Source of the DNA: Apodemus sylvaticus
Taxonomy: Eukaryota; Chordata; Mammalia; Rodentia; Muridae
Length of the DNA stretch: 64,000 nt
Reading direction: 5' to 3'
Assembly (NCBI RefSeq): GCF_947179515.1
Contig: NC_067474.1
Location: 94,305,324 to 94,369,323, forward strand
A model generated the notes under the pieces. It did not search any database. It saw only the letters and a list, made by a program, of their open reading frames with translations, and was not told the origin of the DNA. Positions 42,991 to 54,651 of this stretch are shown piece by piece. The first letter of the stretch is position 1. Each line of letters opens with the position of its first letter. A program made the translations under genes and the position numbers.

Positions 42991-44624
42991 ATAAAAACAT
43001 TTTCTAACTATTGAACACAATTTGTAAGAAAAATATAGTTTTTTAATTGATATAAGATTATTTTCAATCTTCCAAGGAATATTCCAGTTTTGGCTGTCTA
43101 TATGTTAAATCTGAATCTTTAAGCCCAAAGATAACTATAGATACACCAAATTTTGGTTAACTCTTCTGTCCAAATTATACCAAAGACATAAATCTCTAAT
43201 AACAACATTATATATGATGGTTTATAAATTATGTACTAATGTTTCTTGATAAAGTTGAAACCCAAGTTGTTAATAATTAAGTAAGAATTATTGGTAATCT
43301 TAAAGAAAATGAAATGGAAAATACTACAGTGAATCATTCTAGAGCCCTTGTCAACTTCTAATCATTATAATAAAAATCAAGATTTTGTTATATCCAAATA
43401 AAAAATTAGAATAAAATAATAAAAAGTAATTGTGACTATAAAATTATTATTTTTAGTAAGTCTGATTCTATTAATGTTGTTAACATTTGATGTATAAAAA
43501 GATAATCTTCAAAGTATATATTGTTATTTAATTTCTTCTATAATGTGACTTTCCATTTACTTTTTCAAAATAAACCTGCTATGATACCGACATAATGACA
43601 CAGACTAAGATACCATCCATAGAAAGCACTGTGATAATTTAAATATTAAAAATTAGTCATTCCTGGAGTTATAGGTGTCCACTCCAAATAAGATTCTAGC
43701 TGGGAGATCAAATGAGACAAGAAGTTAGAAATAAAGATTTGTTTAATCTGTTCAAAGATAAAAAAAGATATTTCATAGTACAAATAACTAATCACAAGAG
43801 GAATATTGACTTAATCTATTCACTTAAATATATATATTTTTGTTGTCAAGATGTGTATTTCTATCATTTGTTGTCTTCACTTAAGCTAAATATACTCTTG
43901 GTTATTTTAATTTTAAGCTTAATAGTCCCGTTATAGGCAGTATATAAAAGTTATATCATATACAGAGAACAAAATGCTTTAAAAGGTCAGACAGAAATTG
44001 TGATGGCCAATAGTTTTGATGTGATCCAGGAGTTTCTTCCTTAATGGCTTTACCAGTGATTCCTGTCTCCTGAAGACTTCCCTCCTGCTGAATACTAAGC
44101 CACTGTGCCTCAGATCCTAAGATAAGCTTTCTTAGCTATATGGGACATTATGTCGTAATATTTAATAAAGAATGTGTGACTGCATGCACAAAATGTGATT
44201 CTTCGCCAACCTGGATTACTGCAAAACAAAAAAAGAAAAACACTTCGAAACAAACCATGTCTGTAAAGTCTGATTGGTTAGAAATCAGCAGTGTTCAGAG
44301 GCTGGAATGTTGCAGGATCAGAGGTTAATTACAATTTGTTATTTTTACAATTACAATTTGGCAATTTCTTACTCATCTATGTTGGTCCTAAATTAAGTTC
44401 CTGTAACTAAGAGACAAAAAAACTTTTTGGTATGTATTAATATAACAAATCCTAGTTTTCTACCACTCAAAGGGCTAAGAATGCTGTCAGATCGTATCTA
44501 AATATGTAGTAAAATTTTTTCTGTCTTACTATAACTCGCCTACCTGATCTATCCACTATGCATTTAAAAAGTGCCCTGATTTATGACCTTATTTTGTTTT
44601 TTTAACTACACAGAAGTTATTAAA

Positions 44625-44631
<7 letters not shown>
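42991..44631. other. AT-rich single-copy noncoding interval
   Basis: No gene or transposon recognised. One of the most AT-rich single-copy parts of the window. Short open frames at 43712-43936 and 44140-44328 show no domain. Confidence 0.5.

Positions 44632-44682
<51 letters not shown>
44632..44682. repeat. Pure TA dinucleotide run (about 50 bp)
   Basis: About 25 uninterrupted TA units. Such runs form cruciforms and are prone to length change and polymerase stalling. Confidence 0.97.
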
Positions 44683-44688
<6 letters not shown>

Positions 44689-44807
44689 ATGAGTCATTGG
44701 ACTCAGTATTAGATCATTGGGATGCTCATATGTTCCCAGGTAACATGGTAACTCATATTTATCTTTATAATGAACTAACTTTTACTTCTTAAAAAAAATA
44801 AATTACA

Positions 44808-45041
44808 GGGACTGGAGAGATCACTTTGTGGTTATGAGAACGCACTACTCTTGTGGAGGACCTAGGTTCAGTTCCCAGCACCCATGTTAGGTGGCTGAAG
44901 ACTATATATTATTCTAGTTCCAGGGAATCTAACACCCTCTTCTTGCCTCCATTGCTACTATAAGTACATTGTGAACATACAGAACAGTAGGCACACATAC
45001 ATATACATTAATAATAATAATAATAGTAAATATAAATAAAG
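44808..45041 (+). mobile_element. B2/B3-type SINE, plus strand
   Basis: gggactggagagatcactttg carries the tRNA-derived 5' end (box A/B region), then ggttcagttcccagcacccat, and the right half ends in an A/TAA-rich tail (ataataataa). Diverged from young B2, closer to B3. Confidence 0.85.
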
Positions 45042-46442
45042 ATTAGATTAAGTCACATAAATCTTGATGCTGGAAGCAATGCAAGAATTTAAGGTGCTTG
45101 TAAGTGATGAAAGATTATTATTGGATGAGCAGTGTGCTTCTAGCATCCATGCTAAGGAAATTCAGTTCATGCTCCATGATATGACAATCAGTACCTCATG
45201 TCAGACCAATACGCAGCATGTATTTTCCTCACGATTCAGCATAATGAGAAACAGATCTTGACTTCCATGCATCCTGCTTTCATTTCATTTCTAAATGCTG
45301 TCAACATAAATGGAAAAGGATGTTGGGGCTTTTCTCCACCTTTCCCCCAGAATTAAGGCTGAGTTCTTTATTCTGCGTCTTGGGGCAGATTGCTCGTGTC
45401 TGATGGCAGAGGCTTCCATTCCTCTCCTTCCCTCAGTAACTGGGAAGCTCTGAGTCCTCGCCTCTTATTGGAAGTCGAACACTTCCACAACCCAGATATG
45501 TATTCCTTAAATGTAGTTCCTAAGCAAGGGTGTCAAAATATAATGAGTAATGAGAATCAAAACCCCTGCAATGTCTTATTAAACATGCCCTTCTGCAGAA
45601 GTAATTTACAGTTTGTTTTCTTTCTTTTGCTCAGCTGCCATATTTTACCTTTTGACCTCACTTTAAAAAAAAGTTGGGACTATGGACAGTTCATAGCCAT
45701 CTTAATTTTCCTAATTATTCTCTTTGGTAATGGTAAAATATGATCCAGAATATATCAATTAAAGTTTTTTTATTAAACTTCAGTCCTGAGATACTTTAAT
45801 AAACTGCCTCTGTTGTTTTGTTTTAATTTGTGAAACCCAGGGCCTCTTGAATCACAATTTTTAATATTTTCCTAATGATGAGACCACATTAAAATCTTAA
45901 TTAGTCCCTGAAGCCTTGCAGACATCATTGTATTTTTATGTCTGACGCCAGTATATCACCAAGTGCTTTTGCAGTTGTTTTCCTTTGGAATTCTGGTTAC
46001 TATCTTTGAGGTTAGGCTTTGAGACTCATGGGGAACTTATACGGGAAGGGTGACTGTTATATCCATCATAGTTAATCAGTCTCTGTTTTCAGAGTAACTT
46101 GCATACTAGAACTGGAAAAAAGATAAACTAAAGTAACAGTTACTGTCTAAGATCACTTTAATCTATATAAACACTTAACTGCACAATTGATTAGAAATAA
46201 TAAATTGTTACAGAATGCTCTTCATTTTGCTATAATTAGCTATTTGATTTTCCATCTGAAAGAGATGTTGTCATTAAGCAATACCTACCAAATTATTTTA
46301 TTTTAATTTAAAAACCATTAACGTTATGGGATTAGGCCTTCATGCTGTTACTACTACTATGATTACCACTATTATTATTACAATTGTTTGTCCTTTTAAA
46401 GCATTGAGACTAGTTCTGTCTTCCTGATGCTGCCACAGTGGG
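45042..46442. other. Single-copy noncoding interval
   Basis: No repeat recognised. A 117-codon frame at 45390-45743 has no recognisable domain. Confidence 0.45.
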
Positions 46443-46472
46443 AATCATATGAGTGTATTCACTCATATGATT
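46443..46472. repeat. Perfect hairpin: 13-bp arms, 4-base loop
   Basis: aatcatatgagtg (46443-46455), loop tatt, then its exact complement cactcatatgatt (46460-46472). Flanked on the right by TTA/TA-rich sequence. No known RNA family recognised. Confidence 0.9.
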
Positions 46473-46717
46473 ATTATTATAATATATATGTATATTATTG
46501 TAATATATATTAGTTTGACTTTATGAATAAAGTGTAATGAGCTAAATGATCTATAACTCATTTAGCTGGGAAGAGGATATTAATAGATTAAATTAATACA
46601 TTCTATAATTTCCTTTTTTTTTAGGAGCCAGAAATCTTGTCTACTTAGAGGGCAAAACCAGATCCAACAGATCTAGCTGAAAACTGAACAAAATCTTCCA
46701 TTGAAAGTTGACAGTAG

Positions 46718-47281
46718 GATCCTGTGCCACAATGCTTCATACCCAAATACTGTAGGGAGAGAGGTGGGCTCCAAGGAGTATGGACATGCCTGTGAACATA
46801 AAGAAGACCACGACTTCTGCTCCAAGGGACCTGCCAAGAGTCTTCAGGACACAGGAAACAAGGAGCAGCCTGGGACAGGACCCTCTGGGTTTCCATTTGC
46901 ATCCAGAGCTAATCATGTAGCACAGCACCCAGAGCTGATCCTATGCCACATTGCTCCATACCCAAATATGGAAGGGAGAGTGCTGGTCTCCAAGGAGTGC
47001 CAACACACCTGTAAGTACAGGTAAGACCACCACTTCTGTTCAAATTCCTGGCCCAAGAGGGGCCCACTCTGAGCCATCAGTACACAGGAACCAAGGAACA
47101 GCCAGGGTCAGGATCCTTGTTGTTTCTACTTCCACCCCAGAGATGACCCTGTGCCACAGCTCTCCATACCTTAATACCACCAGAAGACAACTGGTCTCCC
47201 AGGAGTACTGACATACAGGCTGGCAGGAGGGACAAGGCACAGTCAGAGACAGCCATATCAGCTAATGCCAGAGATAATCAG
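46718..47281 (+). promoter_or_regulatory. L1 5' UTR: three diverged monomers of about 210 bp
   Basis: The landmark ga(t)cct(g/a)tgccac starts near 46718, 46937 and 47145, spacings of 219 and 208. Each copy continues with a ccatacc/catacccaaata block and a tggtctcc/gggctccaagg block. This is the tandem-monomer promoter layout of murine L1, but the monomer sequence differs from the F-like blocks at 25200-25500, indicating a different, older lineage. Confidence 0.82.
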
Positions 47282-48407
47282 ATGTTGAATGGCAAGATCA
47301 AAAACATAAGCAACAGAAACCAAGGCTACTTGGCATCATCATCACCCAGTTCTCCCACCACAGGGAGCCCTGGATACCCAAACACACCAGAAAAGCAAGA
47401 CTCTGATTTAAAATCACATCTCATGATGATGACAAAGGACTTTAAGAAGGACATAAATAACTCCCTTAAAAAAATACAGACAAACACAGGTAAACAGCTA
47501 GAAGTCCGTAAGAGGAAACACAAAAGTCCCTTAAAGAATTGCAGGAAAACACAACCAAACAGTGAAGGAATTGAACAAAATCATACAGGATCTAAAAATG
47601 GAAATAGAAACAATAAAGGAATCACAAAGGGAGACAACCCTGGCGATAGAAAACCTAGCAAAGAGATCAGGAGTCATAGATGCAAGCTTTACCAACAGAA
47701 TACAAGAGATAGAAGAGAGAATCCAAGATGCAGAAGATACCATAGAAAACACTGACACAACAGTCAAAGAAAATGAAAAATGCAAAAAGCTTATAACCCA
47801 AAGCATCCAGAAAATGCAGGACACAATGGAAAGACCAAACCTAAGAACTATAGGTATAGAAGAGAGTGAAGATTCCCAACTTAAAGAGCCAGTAAACATC
47901 TTCAACAAAATTATGGAAGAAAACGTCCCTAACCTAAAGATAGAGATGCCTTTGAACATACAAGAAGCCTAAAGAATTCCAAATAGACTGGACCAGAAAA
48001 GAAATTCCTCCAATCACATAATAATCAAAACATTAAATGCACTAAACAAAGAAAGAATATTAAAAGCAGTAAAGGAAAAAGGTCAAGTAACATATAAAGA
48101 TAGACATATCAGAATTACACCAGATTTCTCACCAGAAATTATGAAAGCTAGAACATCCTGGGCAGATGCCCTATAGACCCTAAGAGAACACAAATGCCAG
48201 CCCAGGCTACTATACCCAGCAAAACTCTCAATTACCATAGACAGAGAAAACAAGATATTTCATTTCAAAACCAAATTTACACAATATATGTCCACAAATT
48301 TAGCCCTACAAAGATGAATAACACCATAGATGATAAACACCAACAGAATAGATGAAAAACACAAACAGAAGGAAGGAAACTACACCCTAGAAAAGGCAAG
48401 AAAATAA
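47282..48407 (+). pseudogene. L1 ORF1 pseudogene
   Basis: ATG at 47282 aligns with the ORF1 start of the other copies (MxNGKxKN in place of MPKGKxxN). The coiled coil falls at about 47430-47780; the RRM entry RPNLRTIGIEESED begins near 47832. The frame is shifted between 47520 and 47570 and stops again at 47970-47972 before the natural end near 48407. ORF1p normally coats L1 RNA; this copy cannot make it. Confidence 0.85.
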
Positions 48408-50930
48408 TCTTCTTTCAGCAAATGCAAAAGAAGATAACCACACAAACATAAAAGTAACATTAAAAAATAACAGGAAGTAATAATCACTTTTCCTTAATAT
48501 CTCCTAACATCAATAGAATGAATTTCCCAATAAAAAGGCATAGACTAACAGACTGGATACATAAACAGGACCTGGCATTTTTCTGCATATGGGAAATGTA
48601 TCTCAGTGACAAAGACAGACCCTACATCAGAGTAAAAGTTTGGAAAACAATATTCCAAGCAATGGAATAGCAATGGAGTAGCAATGCTAATAATGAATAA
48701 AATCAACTTTCAATATAAAGTTATCAAAAAAGATAAGGAAGGACACTTCATACTGCTCAAAGGAAAAATCTAACAAGACGAACTCTCAATTCTGAACATC
48801 TATGCTCCAAATTCAAAGGCACCCACACTCATAAAAGAAATTTTACTAAAGCTCAAAGCACACATCCAACTACACACAATAACAGTGGGAGACTTCAACA
48901 CACCACTCTCCGCAATGAACAGATCATGGAAATATGAACTAAACAGAAACACAATGAAAGTAACAGAAATAATGAGCCAAATGGATCTAACAGATATTTA
49001 TAGAACATTTCACCCTAAAGCAATAGAATATACCTTCTCAGCACCTCATGGTACCTGCTCCAAAACTGACCCTAAAATTGGTCACAAAACAGGCCTCAAC
49101 AGATACAAGAAGATTGAAATAATCTTATGCACCCTATCAGATCACTACAGACTAAGACTGGTTTTAAATACCAACAAAAACAACGGAAAGTACACATGCA
49201 CATGGAAGCTGAAAGATGTTCTACTCAACGATGACTTGGTCAAGGAAAAAATAAAGACAGAAATCAAAGACATTTTAGAATTTAATGAAAATGAAGGCAC
49301 AACATACCCGAACTTATGGGACACAATGAAAGCAGTGCCAAGAGGAAAATTAATAGCTCTGAGTGCTTCCATAAAGAAACTGGAGAGAGCATACATTACC
49401 AGCTTAACAGCACATTTGGAAGCTCTAGAACAAAAGAAGCAAATACACCCAAGAGGTGTACTTGGGGTTGAAATCAACCAAGTAGAAACAAAAAGAACTA
49501 TGCAAAGAATCAACAAAACCAGGAGCTGGTTGTTTGAGAAAATCAACAAGATAGAGAAAACCCTTAGCAGACTAACCAGAGGGTACAGCGACAGTATATG
49601 AATTAACAAAATCAAAATTGAGAAGGGAGATATAGCAACAAAAACTGAGGTAATTAAAAAAATCATCAGATCCTACTACAAAAGCCTATACTCAGCACAA
49701 CTGGAAAATCTGGATGAAATTGAAAATTTTCTAGACAGATACCAATTACCAAAGTTAAATTAGGATCAGATAAACAATCTAAATAGACCCAGAACCCCTA
49801 AAGAAATAGAAGCAGTCATTAAAAGTCTCCCAACCAAAAAAAAAAAAAAAAGCCCAGGATCAGATGGATTTAGTGCAGAATTCTATCAGACCTTCAAAGA
49901 AGACATAATACAAATGCTCTTCAAACTAGTCCACCAAATAGAAACAGAGGGAACATTACTAAATTCATTCTTTGAAGCCACAGTTATGCTGATGCCAAAA
50001 CCTTACAAAAGTTCTAACAAAGAAAGAGAACTTCAGACCAATAACACTTAAGAATTTCAATGCAAAAATACTCAATAAAATTCTTCCAAACTGAATCCAA
50101 GAACACATCAAAATGCTAAAATTCTTGGAAAGAGCAGCAATTCAAGGCTGATACCTAAGCACAGTAAAAGCAATATACAGCAAACCAATAGTCAACATCA
50201 AACTAAATGGATCGAAACTTGAACAATCCCACTAAAATCAGGGACTCGACAAGGCTGCCCTCTCTCTCCCTATCTATCCAATATATTACTTGAAGTTCTA
50301 GCTAGAACAATTAGACAACAAAAGGAGGTTAAAAGAATATAAATTGGAAAGGAAATAGTCAAAATATCACTATTTGCAGATGATATGATAGTATACTTAA
50401 GTGACTCCCAAAACTCCACCAGAGAACTCCTACAGCTGATAATCATCGTTAGCAAAGTGACTGGATATAAAATTAACTCAAACAAATCAATAGCCTTCTT
50501 CTATTCAAAGGATAAGCAGGCTGAGAAAGAAATGAGGGAAAGACACCCTTCACAATAGTCACAAACAATATAAAGTATCTTGGTGTGATTCTAACCAAAC
50601 AAGTGAAATATCTGTATGAAAAGAACTTCAAGTCTCTAAATAAAGAAATTGAAGATCTTAGAAGATAGAAAGATCTCCCTTGCTCGTAGGTTGACAGGAT
50701 TAATATAGTAAAAATGGCCATCTTGCTGAAAGAAATCTACAGATTCAATACAATCCCCATCAAAATTCCAACTCACTTCTTCATGAAGTTAGAAAGAACA
50801 ATTCTCAAATTCAGTTGTAACAACAAAAAACCCAGGATAGTGAAAATTATTCTCAACAATAAAAGAATTTCTGGGGGAATCAGCATACCTGACCTTAGGC
50901 TATACTACAGAGCAATAGCGATAAAAAGTA

Positions 50931-51005
50931 CATTTCTGCATCTTCAATTCTATTCCACCTGCCTGTCAGGTAGATCAATGGAATAGAATTGAAGATGCAG
51001 AAATG
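50931..51005. repeat. Perfect 27-bp inverted repeat with 21-bp spacer (template-switch scar)
   Basis: Positions 50931-50957 are the exact reverse complement of 50979-51005. In intact L1 copies only the right arm exists here; the left arm replaces the normal segment encoding the TAWYWYSD stretch. The spacer also holds an acctg/caggt pair. This pattern fits a fork template switch that copied the opposite strand for about 35 bases. Confidence 0.9.
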
Positions 51006-51160
51006 AACCAACATACCTATGGTCTCTTGACCTTCGACAAAGGAGCTAAAACAATATAGTGGAAAAAAAGACAACATTTTCAACAAATGGGGTTGGTTCA
51101 ATTGGCTGTCAACTTGTAGAAGAATGTAAATTGATCTATTTTATCTCCCTGTCCCTGCCC

Positions 51161-51253
51161 TAATACTCTAAAATGAGGGACTATTATATGGAATTGAAAT
51201 AAACACTTTCTCTAGCAAAAAAATAAATAAATAAATAAAAATAAAAAAGAACC
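51161..51253 (+). mobile_element. Small poly(A)-bearing insert in L1 (mRNA 3'-end-like)
   Basis: About 90 bases absent from other L1 copies interrupt ORF2: a unique part (ctaatactctaaaatgaggg onwards), then aataaacactttctctagc and a long A-rich tail (aaataaataaataaat type). AATAAA about 15 bases before an A tail is the layout of a retrotransposed mRNA 3' end. The parent transcript is unknown and a duplication is not evident. Confidence 0.6.
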
Positions 51254-51602
51254 AAAGCTCAAGTCCAAGTGGATCAATGACCTCCACATAAAAGCAGATA
51301 CACTGAATCTAATAGACATAAAGTGGGGAAAATTCTTGAACACATGGGCGTGGGAAAAGTTCCTGAACGGACCACCAATGGTTTATGTTCTAAGATCAAG
51401 AAATGACTAATGGGACCTCATAAAATTGCAAAACTTCTGTAAGGAAAAGGACACTGTCAATAGAACAAACAGCAACCAACAGATTGGGAAAAAATCTTTA
51501 CCAACCCTACATCTGATAGAAGGGTAATATCCAATATATACAAAGAACTCAAGAAGTTAGACTCCAGAGAACCAAATAACCCTATTAAAAAATGGGGAAC
51601 TG

Positions 51603-51675
51603 AAAAGGGGATAACATTTGAAATGTAAATAAAGAAAATATCTAATAAAATATTCAATAATTCATTTCAAATGTA
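51603..51675 (+). mobile_element. L1 3'-tail micro-insert inside older L1
   Basis: After aaaaaatggggaac of ORF2 come gataacatttgaaatgtaaa, AATAAA-like terminal text and a second catttcaaatgtaaaaag block. ORF2 then resumes at ggagaacagagctaaacaaag. The inserted block is therefore a bare L1 terminus of about 70 bases. Confidence 0.65.
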
Positions 51676-51715
51676 AAAAGAAATGGAGAACAGAGCTAAA
51701 CAAAGATTTCTCAAT

Positions 51716-52422
51716 GGAGGAAGGAAGTCTAAGAAAGAAGACCAAACTGTGGGTGCTTCAGTGCTTTTTAGAAGGTGAACAAAATACTGACAGGAGGAAA
51801 TATGGAGACAAAGTATAGAGCAGAGACTGAAGGAAAGGCCATCCAGAGACTGTCCCACCTGGGGATCCAACATATACAGCCACCAAACTTGGACATTATG
51901 GTGGATCCTGGGAAGTGCTTGCTATTGGAATCCTGATATAGCTGTCTCCTGAGAGCCTCTGCCAGAGCCTGACAAATACAGAGGCAGAAGCTTGCAGCCA
52001 ATTATTGGACTGAGTTCAGGGTCCCTGATGTATGATTTGGAGAAGGAACTGAAGGAACTGAGGGGTTTGCAGGCCCATGGAGGGAGCAACAGTATCAACA
52101 GGTCAACCCCACCCCCCACCCCCAGAGCTCCCGGGAGCTGGCCCACCAACCAAAGAATACATATGGAATGACCTATAGCACTGGCTGCATATGTGGCAGA
52201 GGATGGCCTTTTTGGTCATCAGTGGGAAGAGAGGCCCTTTGGCCTGAGGGTGTTGGATGCCCCAGTGTAGGGGAATGCCAGAGCGGGAGAACAGGAGTAG
52301 GTGGGTGGGTAGGGGAACACCCTTATGGAGGCAGGGAAAGGGGGATGGGATAGGGGTTTCTGAAAGGAAGACCTGGAAAGGGGGAAACATTTGAAATATA
52401 AATAAAGAAAATATTCAATAAA
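51716..52422 (+). repeat. Lx-like L1 3' UTR
   Basis: Joined to ORF2 by a deletion just after 51715. It parallels the 3' UTR at 37150-37846: cagagactgaaggaaaggcc, cagagactgtcccacctgg, a C-rich patch (52108-52124) and a G-rich right half, ending in tttgaaatataaataaagaaaat and poly(A). Confidence 0.8.
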
Positions 52423-52426
52423 AAAG

Positions 52427-52585
52427 TCTTCTAACCAAAAAAAGCCCAGGACCCAATGTGTTTAGTATAGAATTCTATCAGACCTTCAAAGAAGACCCAA
52501 TACCGGTACTCTCCAAACTATTCCACAAAATAGAAACAGAAGGAACACTGTCCAATTCATTCTATGAAGCCAAAGTTATGCTGGG
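52427..52585 (+). mobile_element. L1 ORF2 fragment (RT N-terminal part)
   Basis: About 160 bases match ORF2 at 49830-49990 of the preceding L1 and 32750-32900 of the younger L1 (gcccaggacccaatg, aattctatcagaccttcaaagaag, ttccacaaaatagaaacag). It follows the poly(A) of the preceding L1 directly and stops abruptly, so it is either a separate relic or a displaced segment. Confidence 0.85.
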
Positions 52586-54489
52586 TATTCTCTCTTGCAG
52601 ATGTAACAGTTTCTGTCTAATCAGTAACTTGTCACATTTTCCTTTCATAGAGGTCTTCATAAGAGATTCCATCGTGTTTAATATTCCAAAGAGATTTTAA
52701 AAGCTCCTTGAGTGCATATTACTTTTAGCTTCAGAAGATATCATGTATATTTAAGAGGCATTTAACTATTGTAAATTATTGTGATGACTTAAAAATGTCA
52801 ATACTGAGTTGTATATTTTAAAATAAATTGCATTAGTTTAATAAAATAAGAAAGTTGATAGTACATGTACGAACATTTTAAACTTTGCCACACTCTCTTC
52901 TTACCATTTAAAAAGCCCACTTGCAACAGTGTATTATATGCTCAAACTCTGAGCCTTTGTGGAATTTTTTTATTTACTAATGAAGCCCACCAACACCCTT
53001 TAAATAATTCTTTTTACAATATATTATAATTATTTGAATTTTTAGACTATATTTTTAATGGACACATTTTAGTTTTTTTAACCAGCTATTGAACTTTTAT
53101 TTATTTTTTTATTATTTACTATATTTGGATTTTTTATAAACAATTTTTTTATTATAATTAATTTATTACATCTCCAAATATCTCATTTTCCTTCTACTTA
53201 ACTCTAGTTAAAGCAACAATTCCAAATTGGCCTAACTGGTCATAAAATTTTAATAAAATTTACTAGCTAGAGCAAATTTGCTCAGAGTATAGCTTGGCAG
53301 AATTCTAAGAATAGGTGACCTCAAGTCTGGGTTGATTACCCACTGTCTGGGTACCAAAAGTTCCCTCCCAAATATTTCCTGCTCTGTGCTTTTTAGTTTC
53401 GAGTTAAATTGTAATATGTAACCGCCCATCTGATCATCACCTGATGTAACCTGGCATAAAATAAAAAAGTAGTTCCTAAAATCATGTGTGTATATCTAAG
53501 GTGTTTATAGGAGTAAAATTGCAGCAGATTCAAACTGGAAAAAAATGCTCAAACTCTAAATGCAAATTTGCACAAAACCTTTCTTATAGCACCAAAAATT
53601 ATGATCCAAGGAACAGGGTGGGCTTCTCCTAAACCTCAACTTGCTGCTTTCATTGGAGATTATTACAGTCATTCTACGAAGTGTTGTGTAAGGGAGTTAC
53701 TGTCTTGGGGTTATTGCAAGCACAAAATAAAAAAGTATGCTAAGTGACCTAGAACATATCACAAGAATGGGGCTATTTCCATTGTGGGGCCATTTTATTA
53801 TCTCAAATAGTTTAAACAGCCATGACAGAAGCTGTAAACAAGGGTTTTCTATCACCCTTCTTTGAGAGTTTCTCTCAGCTGTTTATCTTACAGCTATAAC
53901 AACAATATTAAACCACACACAATCTTAAAAGAATCTCAGAGCAGAGCTGAAGGAATTTTTGGCTGAATGGTGCTTAATCCATCACTGCTAAATAAAACCA
54001 CCTAGGAATGTGTGAGAAAGTAGACTTTTGCAGGGTCAGGGGAGAAGTCTCAGTCTTGCCAAGAATTGCATTTGATGGCCAGGGTAGGCATGAGGCTTAT
54101 CAAGGATCCCCGAGCTACTGCTTAACAAGCCCGGAATCTAACTGTCACTTCCACACCACCCAGTCTTACTCTCTTACCAATATTTTACAGTATGTACACC
54201 TTAATGAACACAAATGTGGAGCCATTCTTCTTTGGCGTCGGTGCATATTGAGTGCCTGCCATGTGCAGTCTTACATTATGCTTGGAGTTGTGCAGAGTGT
54301 GAAAATAAACAAGAGCTTGGCCTTCAGAGAAACCTATGTACATATATACACATACATGCATGCTTTGCTTATACATAAATTTATATTGCATATAACACCT
54401 GAGGCTCCATATGGTTCAATCTCTGTGGGGAAACACATAAAGAAATGGCAGTATCTAGTGCCTGTGAAGAAAACTTAAACCTTGATGAT
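52586..54489. other. Mostly single-copy AT-rich interval
   Basis: AT-rich to 53220. 53270-53470 has an LTR-like feel (accaaaagttccctcccaaat, gtaaccgcccatctgatc) but I cannot name it. 54238-54330 resembles an L2/MIR-age phrase (attgagtgcctgccatgtgc). The 156-codon frame at 54008-54478 crosses that relic and is not considered a gene. Confidence 0.4.
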
Positions 54490-54605
54490 TTCTTCCCTCC
54501 CCCAACCTCTATCTTCAAATAAGGTCTTATTATGTGGCCATGGATGGCCTGGATCTTGTTCTATAGAACTCAAGGCTGCCTTGGCCCCTGGCCTCTGCCT
54601 TGACC
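54490..54605 (-). mobile_element. Degenerate B1-like SINE, minus strand
   Basis: aaggtcttattatgtggccatgg, atggcctggatcttg and ctggcctctgcctt match the complement of an old B1/PB1 body. No A tail or duplications recognisable. Confidence 0.6.
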
Positions 54606-54651
54606 CAGATGATACATATATTTCCCCCTTTTTAAACTCACACTTTGATAA

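Larger units (their letters stand above)
48467..51715 (+). pseudogene. L1 ORF2 pseudogene, many indels
   Basis: The expected start codon is ATA at 48467, so the ATG is lost. The endonuclease part keeps GDFNTPLS (about 48888) and SDH (about 49138), both catalytic landmarks of the APE-like domain, in the 238-codon open piece 48885-49601. RT landmarks TRQGCPLSPYLS (about 50246) and FADD (about 50377) persist. Damage includes the A-run at about 49838, a deletion of about 170 bp at 50115 removing the RT segment around GFIPGMQGW, frameshifts near 50222 and 50530, the palindromic replacement at 50931 and inserts at 51161 and 51603. The C-terminal Cys/His region is absent because the 3' part is deleted. 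Confidence 0.87.
46625..52422 (+). mobile_element. Old near-complete L1 with tandem 5' UTR, plus strand, scarred
   Basis: In order: a 5' UTR with three monomers (46718-47281), ORF1 (47282-48407), ORF2 (48467 to about 51715), and an Lx-like 3' UTR ending in AATAAA and poly(A) at 52422. Inside it are an A-run in the RT region (about 49838), a deletion of about 170 bp at 50115, an inverted-repeat scar at 50931-51005, a poly(A)-bearing insert near 51161-51253 and an L1-tail insert at 51603-51675. Its divergence exceeds that of the 25- and 32-kb copies, so it inserted earlier. The left boundary is approximate and no target-site duplication was found. Confidence 0.85.

Noticed and set aside
54008..54478. 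156-codon plus-strand open frame
   Set aside because: No recognisable domain, it crosses an apparent ancient-repeat phrase near 54240, and no exon boundaries or poly(A) context support a gene.
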